In this document: positions 1-8,923 of the stretch, piece after piece
Layout of the letters: the number at the start of each line of letters is the position of its first letter
How positions within the stretch are numbered: the stretch's first letter is position 1
Source: Arcobacter cryaerophilus gv. crypticus
GTDB lineage: Bacteria > Campylobacterota > Campylobacteria > Campylobacterales > Arcobacteraceae
Reading direction: 5' to 3'
DNA length: 64,000 nucleotides
Assembly: GCF_002993025.1 (NCBI RefSeq)
Contig: NZ_NXGI01000005.1
Location: 1 to 64,000, forward strand
Program-made: the position numbers and the translations under genes
Notes under the pieces: generated by a model
Databases searched by the model: none
What the model saw: only the letters and a program-made list of their open reading frames with translations
Told to the model about the DNA's origin: nothing

Positions 1-295
1 TTTCATTTTTTTTACTTTTAACAATCATTATATTTAGTTTACAAAGATTACTTCTTAAACTTCATACATATTTTAAAGAACTCAATCTCAACCCTGTGGT
101 CAAATTGGACGGGAATTATAGTGCCTTTTTTTCTATTTGTCAAGAGGTGCCGCTTAAAGTTTGGTTAAATTTTGGAATTTGTAGTTTTATTGGGTTTTTT
201 AGTTTATAAAAGTCGTATTTTAGGGGTTTATAAAAGAAATATATGTTTGGTTTAATTAATATTGACAATAAATTTGGACAAAAGTCCAAATTTAT
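1..295. other. Non-coding left edge
   Basis: No credible open reading frame is seen on either strand. The stretch holds the leftward stable-RNA-like promoter with its boxA-like leader (71-143) and, at its right end, the terminator hairpin of the cytochrome c gene (267-296). Bases 1-70 would be leader RNA of the off-window transcript. Confidence 0.6.
71..143 (-). promoter_or_regulatory. rRNA-operon-like promoter and boxA leader reading out of the left edge
   Basis: On the minus strand there is a perfect sigma70 promoter: TTGACA at 138-143, a 17-base spacer, and TATAAT at 115-120. A GC-rich discriminator (TCCCGTCC) follows, the type found at stringently controlled stable-RNA promoters. About 35 bases further on, AGTTCTTTAAAA (71-82) resembles the boxA antitermination element of rRNA leaders. 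A-tracts lie upstream of the -35 like an UP element. No gene for this promoter lies inside the window, so the transcript runs off the left end. That the target is a 16S-23S-5S operon is inferred; a tRNA or other stable-RNA operon would also fit. Confidence 0.7.
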
Positions 296-296
296 T
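267..296 (-). terminator. Terminator of the cytochrome c gene
   Basis: A perfect 13-base-pair hairpin (267-279 with 284-296) has an AAAA loop on the plus strand and touches the stop codon of the cytochrome gene. It is only weakly followed by U residues, so termination may be modest. Confidence 0.6.
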
Positions 297-757
297 TAAA
301 GTTTTGAAATATAATCTGCTAAAACTTCAATTTGTTCTGGAGTTTTTGTTTCAACATGAGGTTTCATAAGATTCTTCATAACTCCACCATAACTTCCATC
401 TTTATAACCATTTAAAGCTTTTATTACTCTATTCTTATCCCAACCTGTAATTACTTGAGATTTCCCTAAAGCCTCTTTTTCACCTTTTAAACCGTGGCAC
501 GATGCACATGTTTTAAATAAAGCTTCTCCATTTAACTCAATTAAAGCAGTTTCATTTACTTGTTTTGGCTCTTCAATTTTTACTTCTACTTGTTTTTCTT
601 CAACTTTTACTTCTGTTTTAACTTCTTTAGCTTTTTCTTCAACATTTTGAGTAATTTCTTGCTTTGGTGCTGTTTGTTCTTGTGTCTCTTTTTTCTCTTC
701 TGTACAACCAACAAATAGTAATAGCGAAGTTGCTACAATTGCAATACCTTTTTTCAT
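296..757 (-). CDS. Small cytochrome c lipoprotein (c553-like)
   Basis: A 153-residue exported monohaem cytochrome. Residues 1-18 form a lipoprotein signal ending in the lipobox LFVGC, so Cys18 should be lipidated and the protein anchored on the periplasmic side of a membrane. Residues 20-70 are a charged Lys/Glu-rich linker, probably a flexible tether. The C-terminal ~80 residues form a small class I cytochrome c: haem motif CASCH at 84-88 and candidate axial methionines at 117 and 121. It probably passes electrons between the bc1 complex and a terminal oxidase or peroxidase, but nothing nearby fixes the partner. It stands alone, with a terminator at its stop codon. Confidence 0.85.
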   Translation of the reverse strand: MKKGIAIVATSLLLFVGCTEEKKETQEQTAPKQEITQNVEEKAKEVKTEVKVEEKQVEVKIEEPKQVNETALIELNGEALFKTCASCHGLKGEKEALGKSQVITGWDKNRVIKALNGYKDGSYGGVMKNLMKPHVETKTPEQIEVLADYISKL

Positions 758-818
758 TTTATCCCTTTTTCTAAATATTTTTTTGGAATTGTATCAAATT
801 GATTGTAAAATAATTGTG

Positions 819-3035
819 TTATTCATAAATAAAAACAAAATCATCTTTGAAATCAATTTTAACTACTCCACCTTTTTTAAGTTTTCCAAATAAAATCTCA
901 TCTGTTAAAGGTTTTTTTATCTTTTCAGAAATTACCCTATTTAGAGGTCTTGCTCCCATTGTTTTATCGTAACCAAGTTTTGCTAACTCATCTTTTGCTT
1001 TTTTACTAATTTCTATTTCTATTTTCTTGTTTTCAAGCTGTTTTTCTAAATCCTCTATAAACTTACCTGCAACTTTTGAAACAATATCTATACTTAAACT
1101 ATCAAAACTAACAACACAATCAAGTCTATTTCTAAACTCTGGCGCGAAAAATTTATTTATAGCTTTTCCTTCATTTAGTTTTTCATTTTTTGCAAATCCC
1201 ATAACATTTGCTTCTGATACCCCTAAATTTGAAGTCATTATTAAAACAACATTTTGAAAATCTGCTTTATTTCCACTATTATCTGTTAATTCTGCATTGT
1301 CCATAACTTGAAGCAAAATTGACATCAAATCTGGATGTGCCTTTTCAATCTCATCTAAAAGTAAAACTGTGTGAGGATGTTTTCTAATAGCTTCAGTTAA
1401 AAGTCCACCTTGCTCAAAACCAACATAACCAGCTGGTGCTCCAATTAGTCTTGAAACTGCATGAGCTTCCATATATTCACTCATATCAAATCTTTCAAAA
1501 TGAATCCCCATTTGAAGTGCCAATTCCTTTGCAACTTCTGTTTTTCCAACTCCTGTTGGTCCTGTAAAAAGAAAACTTCCTATTGGTTTTTTATCAAGTC
1601 CTAGTCCTGCTTTGTTGATTTTTATTGCTTGAACTATTGAATTTATAGCCTTATCTTGTCCAAAAACTCTTTTTTGCATATTTTTTTCTAAGTTTTTAAG
1701 TAGAGATAAATCTGATTTTGTAGCACTTCTTGCTGGAACATGAGCCATTTTTGAGACAACATCTTCTACATCTTTTGAAGTTATTGTTATATTGGAATCA
1801 TTTTTTGTTTTTAAAGTTTTTGATAACTCAATTTTTTTACTAGCTCCTACCTCATCTATTACATCTATTGCACAATCTGGTAAAAACCTATCTTGAATAT
1901 ATTTTTTACTAAGTTCAACTGCACTTATAATTGCACTTTTTGAATATTTAATACCATGAAACTCTTCATATTTTGATTTTAAGCCTTCTAAAATCAAAAT
2001 AGAGTCTTCAATACTTGGTTCATCTATATCAACTTTTGCAAATCTTCTACTAAGAGCTTTATCTTTTGTAAAATCATTTCTAAACTCCGAAAAAGTTGTA
2101 GCTCCTATACATTTTATACTACCATTTGCCAAAAGTGGTTTTAATATATTTGAAGCATCCATAGCACTTCCGCCAACACTTCCAGCTCCTACAATTGTAT
2201 GAATCTCATCTATAAATAGTATTGCTTTTGGGATTTTTGATATCTCTTTTAAAAGTGATTTGAGTTTTTTTTCAAAATCTCCTCTATATTTTGTTCCAGC
2301 TAACATAGAACCCATATCAAGAGAGAATATTTTTGAATCTTTTAAAAAATCTGGTATTTCATTGTTTGCTATTTTTAAAGCTAAACCTTCAGCAATTGCT
2401 GTTTTTCCAACTCCAGGCTCTCCTACTAAAAGTGGATTGTTTTTCTTTCTTCTTCCTAAAATCTCAATGACTCTTTCTAGCTCTTTATCTCTTCCAATAA
2501 CTGGATCTATTTTTGATTTTTTTGCAATACTTACAAGCTCAGTTGAATTTTGCTCTAAGATTTTTTCATTTTTATCACTTTGTTCATCTTTTTGCTCAAA
2601 GTTTTCATCATCTATTTTGTGAGAAATCTCTTCAAGAATATCAACTCTTTGAATGCCCAATTTTTTTAATAAATATGTAGAGTATGCTTTTTCATCTTTT
2701 AAAATTGCTACAAACATATCTTCAATATTTGCTTTTGTTTTTCCACTACTTTGAGTATGTGCTACCATATATTCGATAGTTGAAGATAAAGCTATTGTTT
2801 CTATTGGATCATCTTTTATATCATCTGGGAATTTTGGGGTATTTGCGTCTATATATGTTTTTAAATCATCAAATAAAATCTTTGTATCAACACCTAAATC
2901 AAAAAACATATTTTCTATTGTTGAATTGTTGATTAGCATTAAAAAAATATGCTCTAGTGTCAAATATTCGTGTTTATTTGCTTTTGCATAGTTTATTGCT
3001 TGTGCAAAAACATGCCTTAAATCTTTACTTATCAT
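819..3035 (-). CDS. clpA: ATP-dependent Clp protease ATP-binding subunit ClpA
   Basis: An AAA+ unfoldase of 738 residues, the usual ClpA length. It carries an N-terminal Clp repeat domain (about 1-145), a first AAA domain with Walker A GEPGVGKT at 205-212 and Walker B LFIDE near 275, and a second AAA domain with GPTGVGKT near residue 490 and sensor/arginine-finger motifs after it. Known role: it binds substrates, unfolds them and feeds them to ClpP. It lies 2 bases after clpS, so the adaptor and the unfoldase are co-transcribed. The long ClpB/ClpC middle coiled coil is absent, which supports ClpA. Confidence 0.95.
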   Translation of the reverse strand: MISKDLRHVFAQAINYAKANKHEYLTLEHIFLMLINNSTIENMFFDLGVDTKILFDDLKTYIDANTPKFPDDIKDDPIETIALSSTIEYMVAHTQSSGKTKANIEDMFVAILKDEKAYSTYLLKKLGIQRVDILEEISHKIDDENFEQKDEQSDKNEKILEQNSTELVSIAKKSKIDPVIGRDKELERVIEILGRRKKNNPLLVGEPGVGKTAIAEGLALKIANNEIPDFLKDSKIFSLDMGSMLAGTKYRGDFEKKLKSLLKEISKIPKAILFIDEIHTIVGAGSVGGSAMDASNILKPLLANGSIKCIGATTFSEFRNDFTKDKALSRRFAKVDIDEPSIEDSILILEGLKSKYEEFHGIKYSKSAIISAVELSKKYIQDRFLPDCAIDVIDEVGASKKIELSKTLKTKNDSNITITSKDVEDVVSKMAHVPARSATKSDLSLLKNLEKNMQKRVFGQDKAINSIVQAIKINKAGLGLDKKPIGSFLFTGPTGVGKTEVAKELALQMGIHFERFDMSEYMEAHAVSRLIGAPAGYVGFEQGGLLTEAIRKHPHTVLLLDEIEKAHPDLMSILLQVMDNAELTDNSGNKADFQNVVLIMTSNLGVSEANVMGFAKNEKLNEGKAINKFFAPEFRNRLDCVVSFDSLSIDIVSKVAGKFIEDLEKQLENKKIEIEISKKAKDELAKLGYDKTMGARPLNRVISEKIKKPLTDEILFGKLKKGGVVKIDFKDDFVFIYE

Positions 3036-3037
3036 TT

Positions 3038-3337
3038 TTAATCTTCTTCCATTGTGGCTTTTAAGGGAAACCCTTTTTCTCGTGCTAAAGTTTTTACTTG
3101 TGCAACTTTTGTAGAGGCAATTTCAAAGCTATAAACTCCACAAAGACCTTTTTGGTTGTTGTGAACTTCTAGCATTATTGCTTCTGCTTCATTTTGATTT
3201 TTTCTAAATACTTTTACTAAAACATCTATTACAAAATCCATAGTAGAATAGTCATCATTTAATAAAAAAACATTGTACTTCTTTGGCTCTTCTACTTCTA
3301 AATCTTCGTTTAATTCAATTTCTATCTCATTACTCAC
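3038..3337 (-). CDS. clpS: ClpS adaptor protein
   Basis: A 99-residue protein with the ClpS core: the LLNDDYSTMDFV segment (about 25-36) and a conserved helix ending in LEVHNNQ (about 56-62) make the pocket for N-terminal degron residues. Residues 1-19 are acidic and disordered, like the ClpS tail that engages ClpA. Known role: delivery of N-degron substrates to ClpAP. It is the first gene of the clpS-clpA unit; the two genes are 2 bases apart. The promoter should lie in the 85 bases shared with the divergent bioD gene. Confidence 0.95.
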   Translation of the reverse strand: MSNEIEIELNEDLEVEEPKKYNVFLLNDDYSTMDFVIDVLVKVFRKNQNEAEAIMLEVHNNQKGLCGVYSFEIASTKVAQVKTLAREKGFPLKATMEED

Positions 3338-3422
3338 TTAAAACCCTTAATTGTAAACCATATTTTAATATGTTAATATCGCTTTTTAAAAAGCTTGAAA
3401 TTATAACGAAAAAGAGATTATT

Positions 3423-4067
3423 ATGAAGATTAACCATCAAGATTATATAGGAAAAACAATATTTATAACAGCAACAAATACAAATGTAGGTAAAACATTT
3501 GCTAGCGAAGTTTTTTTAAAATATTTTGCAAAACAGGGTTTAAAAGTTGGATATTTTAAACCTATTGAAACAGGAGTTTTAAACAACTCTCCGCTTGATG
3601 GTATGAAAATGTTTGAACTTGTAAAAAAGTTAAATCCTAATTTTTTAAAACTTACCATAAATGATATTGTGCCTTATCAATTTACTCTTCCTGCTTCTCC
3701 TTATGTTGCAAAAGGAAACACTTTTTTAGATATTGATTTTTTGATAGAAAAAAAAGAGTATTTACAAACTTTTTGTGATGTTTTGATAGTTGAAGGAGCT
3801 GGTGGATTATTTGTACCTATTAAAAAAGATTTTTTTATGATTGATTTTATAAAAGAGTTAAGAGTTAAAACTTTTTTAATAACTTCTTCAAAACTAGGAA
3901 GTATAAATGATACTTTACTCTCAATTGAAGCCTTGAAAAATAGACAAATAGATTTTGATTTTTTTATAAATTTGTATGAAGATAAAGATAGTTTTGAAGA
4001 GATTTCAAAACCGTTTTTAAAAGATTATTTTGGTGAGTTGAAGTTTTTACAAGATTATAAAATATAG
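3423..4067 (+). CDS. bioD: Dethiobiotin synthetase
   Basis: A 214-residue P-loop enzyme that closes the ureido ring of biotin by ATP-dependent carboxylation of 7,8-diaminopelargonate in the cytoplasm. The phosphate loop TATNTNVGKT is at residues 16-25, a KPIETG segment follows near 45-50 and the VEGAGGLFVP motif lies near 122-131, all typical of BioD. No other biotin gene is present in the window, so the pathway is scattered in this genome. It is divergent from clpS and its end lies only 3 bases from the end of the convergent mcrC gene. Confidence 0.93.
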   Translation: MKINHQDYIGKTIFITATNTNVGKTFASEVFLKYFAKQGLKVGYFKPIETGVLNNSPLDGMKMFELVKKLNPNFLKLTINDIVPYQFTLPASPYVAKGNTFLDIDFLIEKKEYLQTFCDVLIVEGAGGLFVPIKKDFFMIDFIKELRVKTFLITSSKLGSINDTLLSIEALKNRQIDFDFFINLYEDKDSFEEISKPFLKDYFGELKFLQDYKI

Positions 4068-4070
4068 AGC

Positions 4071-5303
4071 TTAGGTCTCTATATTTTTTTCTACAAACTC
4101 TTTTTTATCTACATCAAAAAATAAAATATCTAGCTTTAGCTCTTTATCTTTAAAATAGTTGTATGAATTTTTTATAAATAATTCATCAAAAGGATAAATT
4201 AGATACATTTTTTCACAATTTTCATATTTTGTACCATAAGCATAAAGCTGATACATATCATCTTGAGAAACTCCATTGTAAGATTTTTCTTCACTTAAAA
4301 TCTTCCATTTTGTATCTGCTATTATTTTCCCACCATTTATTACAATATCAGGTTTTAATCTAAATCTTCCAATACCATTTTCATAAGCTAAGTGATGTGT
4401 TTTGTCTTGTGCTGTAATATCATTAAAATTTAAATTTCGTTTTAAATAATCATATACATAACTCTCAAAAAGTAAATTCATATCAAATAAAAGTGCAAAA
4501 GCTACATTATCTCCCTTATATGGAGAAAATGAATTTTCAAGCAAAAAAGTTTTACACCATAAAAGAACTTGCTCATAATCTTTCATTTGTCTATTTAACT
4601 TTATATTTGAAAAATCTGATTTTATATTGTGAGAAACTTTTATATCATCAAAAACAAATAAAAACTCTCGAATTCTTTGTTGATTTTTATTTATCTTTGA
4701 TTTTTTATATAAATATTGAAGAGTTGTTTTAATAAGCCTATTTTCAACTCTATTGCTCATAAATTCTTCGTATTGAACAAAAAATCTCTCTTTATGAATA
4801 GTGTTATATTTTATTTGTTCTGAAATTTTTAGTTTTCCTTTTAGAAATTTTAGATTCTCTTCTTTACTTATATAATCACTTTTTATTCCATTTCGAACTA
4901 ATGCGGCCAATTCCTCTAAAAACATTGAGATAAAAATTTCAAGAAGTGGCATTTTTGATGATTTTAAATTTGCAACACTAAAATTTTTAAATGGAGAGTT
5001 TTTTATAGTTTTTAACATTTTTATTAAAATCTCTTTTGATTTTTCTTTTGTTACATTTTTAATTTTTGGCAAAATCTCTATTGTAGTTCCATCTTTTGTT
5101 TGAATTAATCCTACATAATTTTGAGCTTGTAAAACTTTTCCAAAACCTTTTTTTGTAGTTATTTTTAAATATTGTGCTGTTTTTTCATTTTCTAATACAA
5201 ATTTTTCTAAAGAGTCAAAAATCTCTTTTTTTATAAAATTATCTTTTGTATCATCTTTGTATTGAAGATATTCAAACTCTTTTAAAATCAACTCTTTTTT
5301 CAT
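4071..5303 (-). CDS. mcrC: McrC-like nuclease subunit of a McrBC restriction system
   Basis: A 410-residue protein of the McrC family. The N-terminal half (to about 230) is the conserved McrC region that binds the McrB ring. The C-terminal half holds a PD-(D/E)xK-type nuclease core: the segment around RFRLKPDIVI followed by IIADTKWK gives the Asp and the Asp-x-Lys metal-site residues. Known role: with McrB it cuts DNA carrying modified cytosines, driven by GTP hydrolysis. It sits 2 bases after mcrB, so the two are expressed together. Its substrate cannot be read from the sequence. Confidence 0.88.
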   Translation of the reverse strand: MKKELILKEFEYLQYKDDTKDNFIKKEIFDSLEKFVLENEKTAQYLKITTKKGFGKVLQAQNYVGLIQTKDGTTIEILPKIKNVTKEKSKEILIKMLKTIKNSPFKNFSVANLKSSKMPLLEIFISMFLEELAALVRNGIKSDYISKEENLKFLKGKLKISEQIKYNTIHKERFFVQYEEFMSNRVENRLIKTTLQYLYKKSKINKNQQRIREFLFVFDDIKVSHNIKSDFSNIKLNRQMKDYEQVLLWCKTFLLENSFSPYKGDNVAFALLFDMNLLFESYVYDYLKRNLNFNDITAQDKTHHLAYENGIGRFRLKPDIVINGGKIIADTKWKILSEEKSYNGVSQDDMYQLYAYGTKYENCEKMYLIYPFDELFIKNSYNYFKDKELKLDILFFDVDKKEFVEKNIET

Positions 5304-5305
5304 TT

Positions 5306-7465
5306 TTAATCTTTAAATTTAGAAAAATCAAACTCTTTTTTTATGTTATAAATAAATTTCTCTTCTTCTAGATATTCACTATCTTTTCTTACATTTTCAT
5401 CAAAAATATCTGATTTTACTTCTGTTTTTTCTACAAAACCATCACCTAAAACCAATCTTACTTTCTCCCAATCATCATAAAAATACTCTTGTAAAAGTGG
5501 AATGATTTTATTTCTAAAGATATTTTCAAGTTCTGCTTTTTTATCTTCTTCGCTTTCTAAATTTTGTAAACTCATAAAATAAGCATGTCCAATAGTGTGG
5601 TCTCTATCGTATAAATACTCTACTCTTTTATTTATAGTTTCAAGAAGATTATCTATTTTTATTCCATCAATTACTAAGTTTTCAAGCAAACTAGAATTTG
5701 GCATCATCTCCTCAAAATGAAATCTTCTTCTAAGTGCTGTATCCATTAAAGCGATACTTCTATCAGCTGTGTTCATAGTGCCAATTATGTATAAATTTAA
5801 AGGTACTCCAAAATCATCTGCACTATATGGAAGTTTTAATTTAATCTCTTCATCTGCCCCTACTCTTTTTGATGGTTCAATTAAAGTTATAAGTTCTCCA
5901 AAGATTTTAGAAATATTTCCTCTATTTATTTCATCTATTATTAAAATGTAGTTTTTTAGTGGTTCTTTATCTTTATTTTTTATCTCACTATTTTTTAATA
6001 AATAATCCAACAAAGGATTATAATATTGTGATAATCCACCAATAATAATTTTATTTTCTTCCGTTTCATACATAGTTTTTAAATTTTTAATCAGTAAAAC
6101 ATGTTGTGATTCACCACCTGCTTTATCAAAGCTAATCTTATTTTCATCTACTTCTTTAATAAAAAAACTACTCTTTTTCATTTTTATTTCAAGTTTTTCA
6201 TCATCTATTAATTTATCTAAAACCAACTCTTTAAAAACTGTTTCAAACTCTTTTTTATTTATAGAATTTTCTTTTGATTGATTAAAATTTTGTAAAGCTT
6301 TTTTTGATAATTTTTTAAAAATTCCTGCTTGAACTTCATAAGTAATATTATCATCTTTTGTTTCTGCTTTAATCCCTTCCACAAACTCTTCATAAGAGAA
6401 GCTTTGATGAAATGTTATAAACTCAATTTGTCCAGCTTTTTTATACTCTTCAAATTTTGCTTTTAACTCTTCTCTATTTTCATCATCTGTTACAACTCTA
6501 TTTTCTATAATTTCAATAGCTTTATTTATAGTATTGTAAGTTTTTCCAGTCCCTGGACTTCCAAATAAAATTTGGTTTAGTGCTTGATTTTTCAAAGTAA
6601 AACTCCCTTTGTTTTCTAAGTTTTCATATCTTCCATTCCAATAAGGTAAAGATAAAAAATAGTTAATATCTTGTGGTTCATCTTTAAAAGTAAAATCAAT
6701 TAATGCCCTATTTTTCTCATCATCATATTTTAAAGCCCAAATAGTTTGCCTATATGTATAAAAATACCACTCTTTTATAGGGTTTAATCTTTCCCAATTC
6801 ACTACTATTTTTTTACCATTTTCAATAATTTCTTTTATAGTACCAACTGCTTTAATACTCATAACAGATACATCTTTTTGAGCATTATCAAAAGGTAAAT
6901 TATTTTTACGAACAAAAGTTGATTTTATAGCAATTTTTTCTCCTATTTGCATTTTTCCTTGAATTTCAGGAGTATCTACAAATCCACTTTTCCAATAAGA
7001 ATTTTCAATAAAATCATCTATAAAATCTTTATTATCTATCATTGAACCAACAAACCAATATGTTTTATTCTCTTCATTGCCATTTTTACCAACTATAAAA
7101 ATAATTCTTTTATTTTTGTATTTATCTAAAAGCAAACCATTTTTATTCAAATAATCATATATTTTTTCTCCATGATATTGAGAAGCTGTTTTCCCTTCAA
7201 TAATATTTCTTCCACCAAACTGGCTAGTTAGTCTATATATTTCACCATTTATATCGTAATTATTTGCATAATATCTGTTTATATTATTTTCAAAAGATGA
7301 CAATTTTTTAAATAAAGCATAGTTATTTTTTAAACCAAATGTAGTTTTTGTATATTCTATATTTTGTAAGTTGTTAAGTTCAGTAGAATTTTTTTTGCAC
7401 ATATTTACAAGATTTTGAGCATGTTCTTGTAAAAACTCTCCAACCTTTATCTCTATTTCTTTCAT
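5306..7465 (-). CDS. mcrB: McrB-like AAA+ GTPase with N-terminal DNA-reading region
   Basis: A 719-residue protein. The AAA+ motor fills the C-terminal ~430 residues: Walker A GSPGTGKT at 302-309, a Walker B region reading LIIDEINRGN, and the McrB signature GTMNTADRS that marks this GTP-using branch. The first ~290 residues are a separate recognition region. The part from about 135 to 245 (YWFVG, then IGEKIAIKS, then VVNWERL) looks like an EVE/PUA-type fold that could flip out a modified base, but this is a shape-based guess. It precedes mcrC by 2 bases. No methylase or other defence gene is adjacent. Confidence 0.88.
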   Translation of the reverse strand: MKEIEIKVGEFLQEHAQNLVNMCKKNSTELNNLQNIEYTKTTFGLKNNYALFKKLSSFENNINRYYANNYDINGEIYRLTSQFGGRNIIEGKTASQYHGEKIYDYLNKNGLLLDKYKNKRIIFIVGKNGNEENKTYWFVGSMIDNKDFIDDFIENSYWKSGFVDTPEIQGKMQIGEKIAIKSTFVRKNNLPFDNAQKDVSVMSIKAVGTIKEIIENGKKIVVNWERLNPIKEWYFYTYRQTIWALKYDDEKNRALIDFTFKDEPQDINYFLSLPYWNGRYENLENKGSFTLKNQALNQILFGSPGTGKTYNTINKAIEIIENRVVTDDENREELKAKFEEYKKAGQIEFITFHQSFSYEEFVEGIKAETKDDNITYEVQAGIFKKLSKKALQNFNQSKENSINKKEFETVFKELVLDKLIDDEKLEIKMKKSSFFIKEVDENKISFDKAGGESQHVLLIKNLKTMYETEENKIIIGGLSQYYNPLLDYLLKNSEIKNKDKEPLKNYILIIDEINRGNISKIFGELITLIEPSKRVGADEEIKLKLPYSADDFGVPLNLYIIGTMNTADRSIALMDTALRRRFHFEEMMPNSSLLENLVIDGIKIDNLLETINKRVEYLYDRDHTIGHAYFMSLQNLESEEDKKAELENIFRNKIIPLLQEYFYDDWEKVRLVLGDGFVEKTEVKSDIFDENVRKDSEYLEEEKFIYNIKKEFDFSKFKD

Positions 7466-7771
7466 TTTCTCCCCTTATTGTAAAATATTCACAATAGTAT
7501 CTTTTTGCTGAATTTTACTCTATATTGATACATATTTAGTAGTATGTGCAAAATTTACACATACCACATTACTAAAATTTTCCAAACATTCTACCAAAGA
7601 GTTTATTATTTTCATAAAATCTCAATTATTATAATAAGCTTAAAAATATTTTCTATATTAAAAGATATAAATTGATTTCATCTTAAATGATGTATAACTT
7701 CACTATTAGTTTTTTATGGAATAATACGATTTCTTAAAAAATAAAAAGAAATTTAAAGAAAGGTTGAAAAT
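7466..7771. other. 306-base intergenic region between divergent mcrB and the lyase island
   Basis: No gene is seen. It must hold promoters for both directions. The one clear structure is a two-part dyad at 7535-7576. A G-rich ribosome-binding site (AAAGG) lies just before the ATGATG start of the lyase gene at 7772. Confidence 0.5.
7535..7576. promoter_or_regulatory. Two-tier inverted repeat upstream of mcrB
   Basis: Inner arms GTATGTG (7542-7548) and CACATAC (7558-7564) flank a 9-base spacer. Outer arms TTTAGTA (7535-7541) and TACTAAA (7570-7576) continue the symmetry after a 5-base bulge. It lies about 75 bases upstream of the mcrB start, a plausible operator or a hairpin in a leader. There is no U-run, so it is not a simple terminator. 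Confidence 0.4.
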
Positions 7772-8905
7772 ATGATGACTTCTGCGATAGATTTATCAAA
7801 ACTTACAGCAAAAGATGATTTAACTCCAGTTCTTGGTGGTTATTGGCCAGGGATTCAAATTTATTATCCCCCTATAAAGTTTAACCCGCTAGATGGTTCT
7901 TATGAGAGTATAGAACAAGCGAAATTAAGACTTCAAAAACACGCTTATAATACAAGAGCACATACAGTTTTATTTGACTTAGAAGATGGATGTAGACAAA
8001 AAGCTATGAGTAGAGAGCTTTTAATTCAAGAGTTACCAAAATTTCCCCCTAGAGATTTTCAAATAGCTATTAGAATAAATCCATTTAGAACTGAAGAGTA
8101 TGAAGAGGATTTAAAAATGCTTAAACAAATTCATCAATATATTGATGTAATAGTTTTAGCAAAAGCTGGTGAAGTTTATGGAAGTGCTGAAATTAGAGAT
8201 TTATCTTCTTGGTTAATTTCTATTGGAAGTAATCTTACAATTCAACCAATCGTTGAGCATCCAAAATCACTTCAAATAGCTGATAGATTAATGGAGTACT
8301 CAACTGTAAAACACATAGTATTTGGAATTCACGATTTTTCAAAAGCTATGGCATATAAAATCACTCCAAAAGGTTGGATTGATGAGCTTGAAACATATTT
8401 TGATATGTTAACTTTAGAAGCTAGAATTAAAGGAAAAGGTGTAATTGGTGGAGTTGAAGTAATGCTTACACCTCACTCACTACCAAGTAATTGTGTTGAG
8501 AAAAAAGATATTAGAAGATGGCTTGATTTACACGGTGATGAAGCTAGTAAATATGTTTATTCACATGCTTTAAGAGAGAGTTCTATGGGACTTACTGGAA
8601 AACAAGTAATTACTCCAAACCATATAAATATCTGTAAAGTTGCATTTACTCCATCTCCAAATGAGATTGCAAAAGATGTTTCTATTTTAAAAGCAGCACT
8701 TGAAGCTGATGCTCTTTTAAGTGGTGCGATTAGATACGAAGGTGAAATGCTTGATCCTCCAATGTTTGGTAAATCTTTACAAAATATTTTAAGAGCTTAT
8801 GCTCTAAAAAGCTTAACAAAAGAAGATGAGTTATTTGCACTTTCAGTATTAAATAAAATGCCTCTGCATACATTTAAAGAAAACTGGCCATATGGTCAAT
8901 TGTAA
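7772..8905 (+). CDS. CitE/HpcH-HpaI-family lyase (malyl-, methylmalyl- or citramalyl-CoA lyase-like)
   Basis: A 377-residue TIM-barrel enzyme of the CitE group, longer than plain CitE (about 290). Active-site marks are in order: FDLEDG (about 68-73), RIN (101-103), metal ligand Glu162 in IVEHP and metal ligand Asp188 in GIHDFS, then a GKQVITPNHI segment equivalent to the family GKxxIHPxQ loop. These enzymes cleave or form 3-hydroxyacyl-CoA thioesters such as malyl-CoA, methylmalyl-CoA or citramalyl-CoA, or act as thioesterases or malate synthases. The exact substrate cannot be set. It is the first gene of the island, 18 bases before the synthetase-lyase fusion. Two in-frame ATGs (7772, 7775) are possible starts. 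Confidence 0.75.
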   Translation: MMTSAIDLSKLTAKDDLTPVLGGYWPGIQIYYPPIKFNPLDGSYESIEQAKLRLQKHAYNTRAHTVLFDLEDGCRQKAMSRELLIQELPKFPPRDFQIAIRINPFRTEEYEEDLKMLKQIHQYIDVIVLAKAGEVYGSAEIRDLSSWLISIGSNLTIQPIVEHPKSLQIADRLMEYSTVKHIVFGIHDFSKAMAYKITPKGWIDELETYFDMLTLEARIKGKGVIGGVEVMLTPHSLPSNCVEKKDIRRWLDLHGDEASKYVYSHALRESSMGLTGKQVITPNHINICKVAFTPSPNEIAKDVSILKAALEADALLSGAIRYEGEMLDPPMFGKSLQNILRAYALKSLTKEDELFALSVLNKMPLHTFKENWPYGQL

Positions 8906-8923
8906 TAATTATAGGAGATTAAA

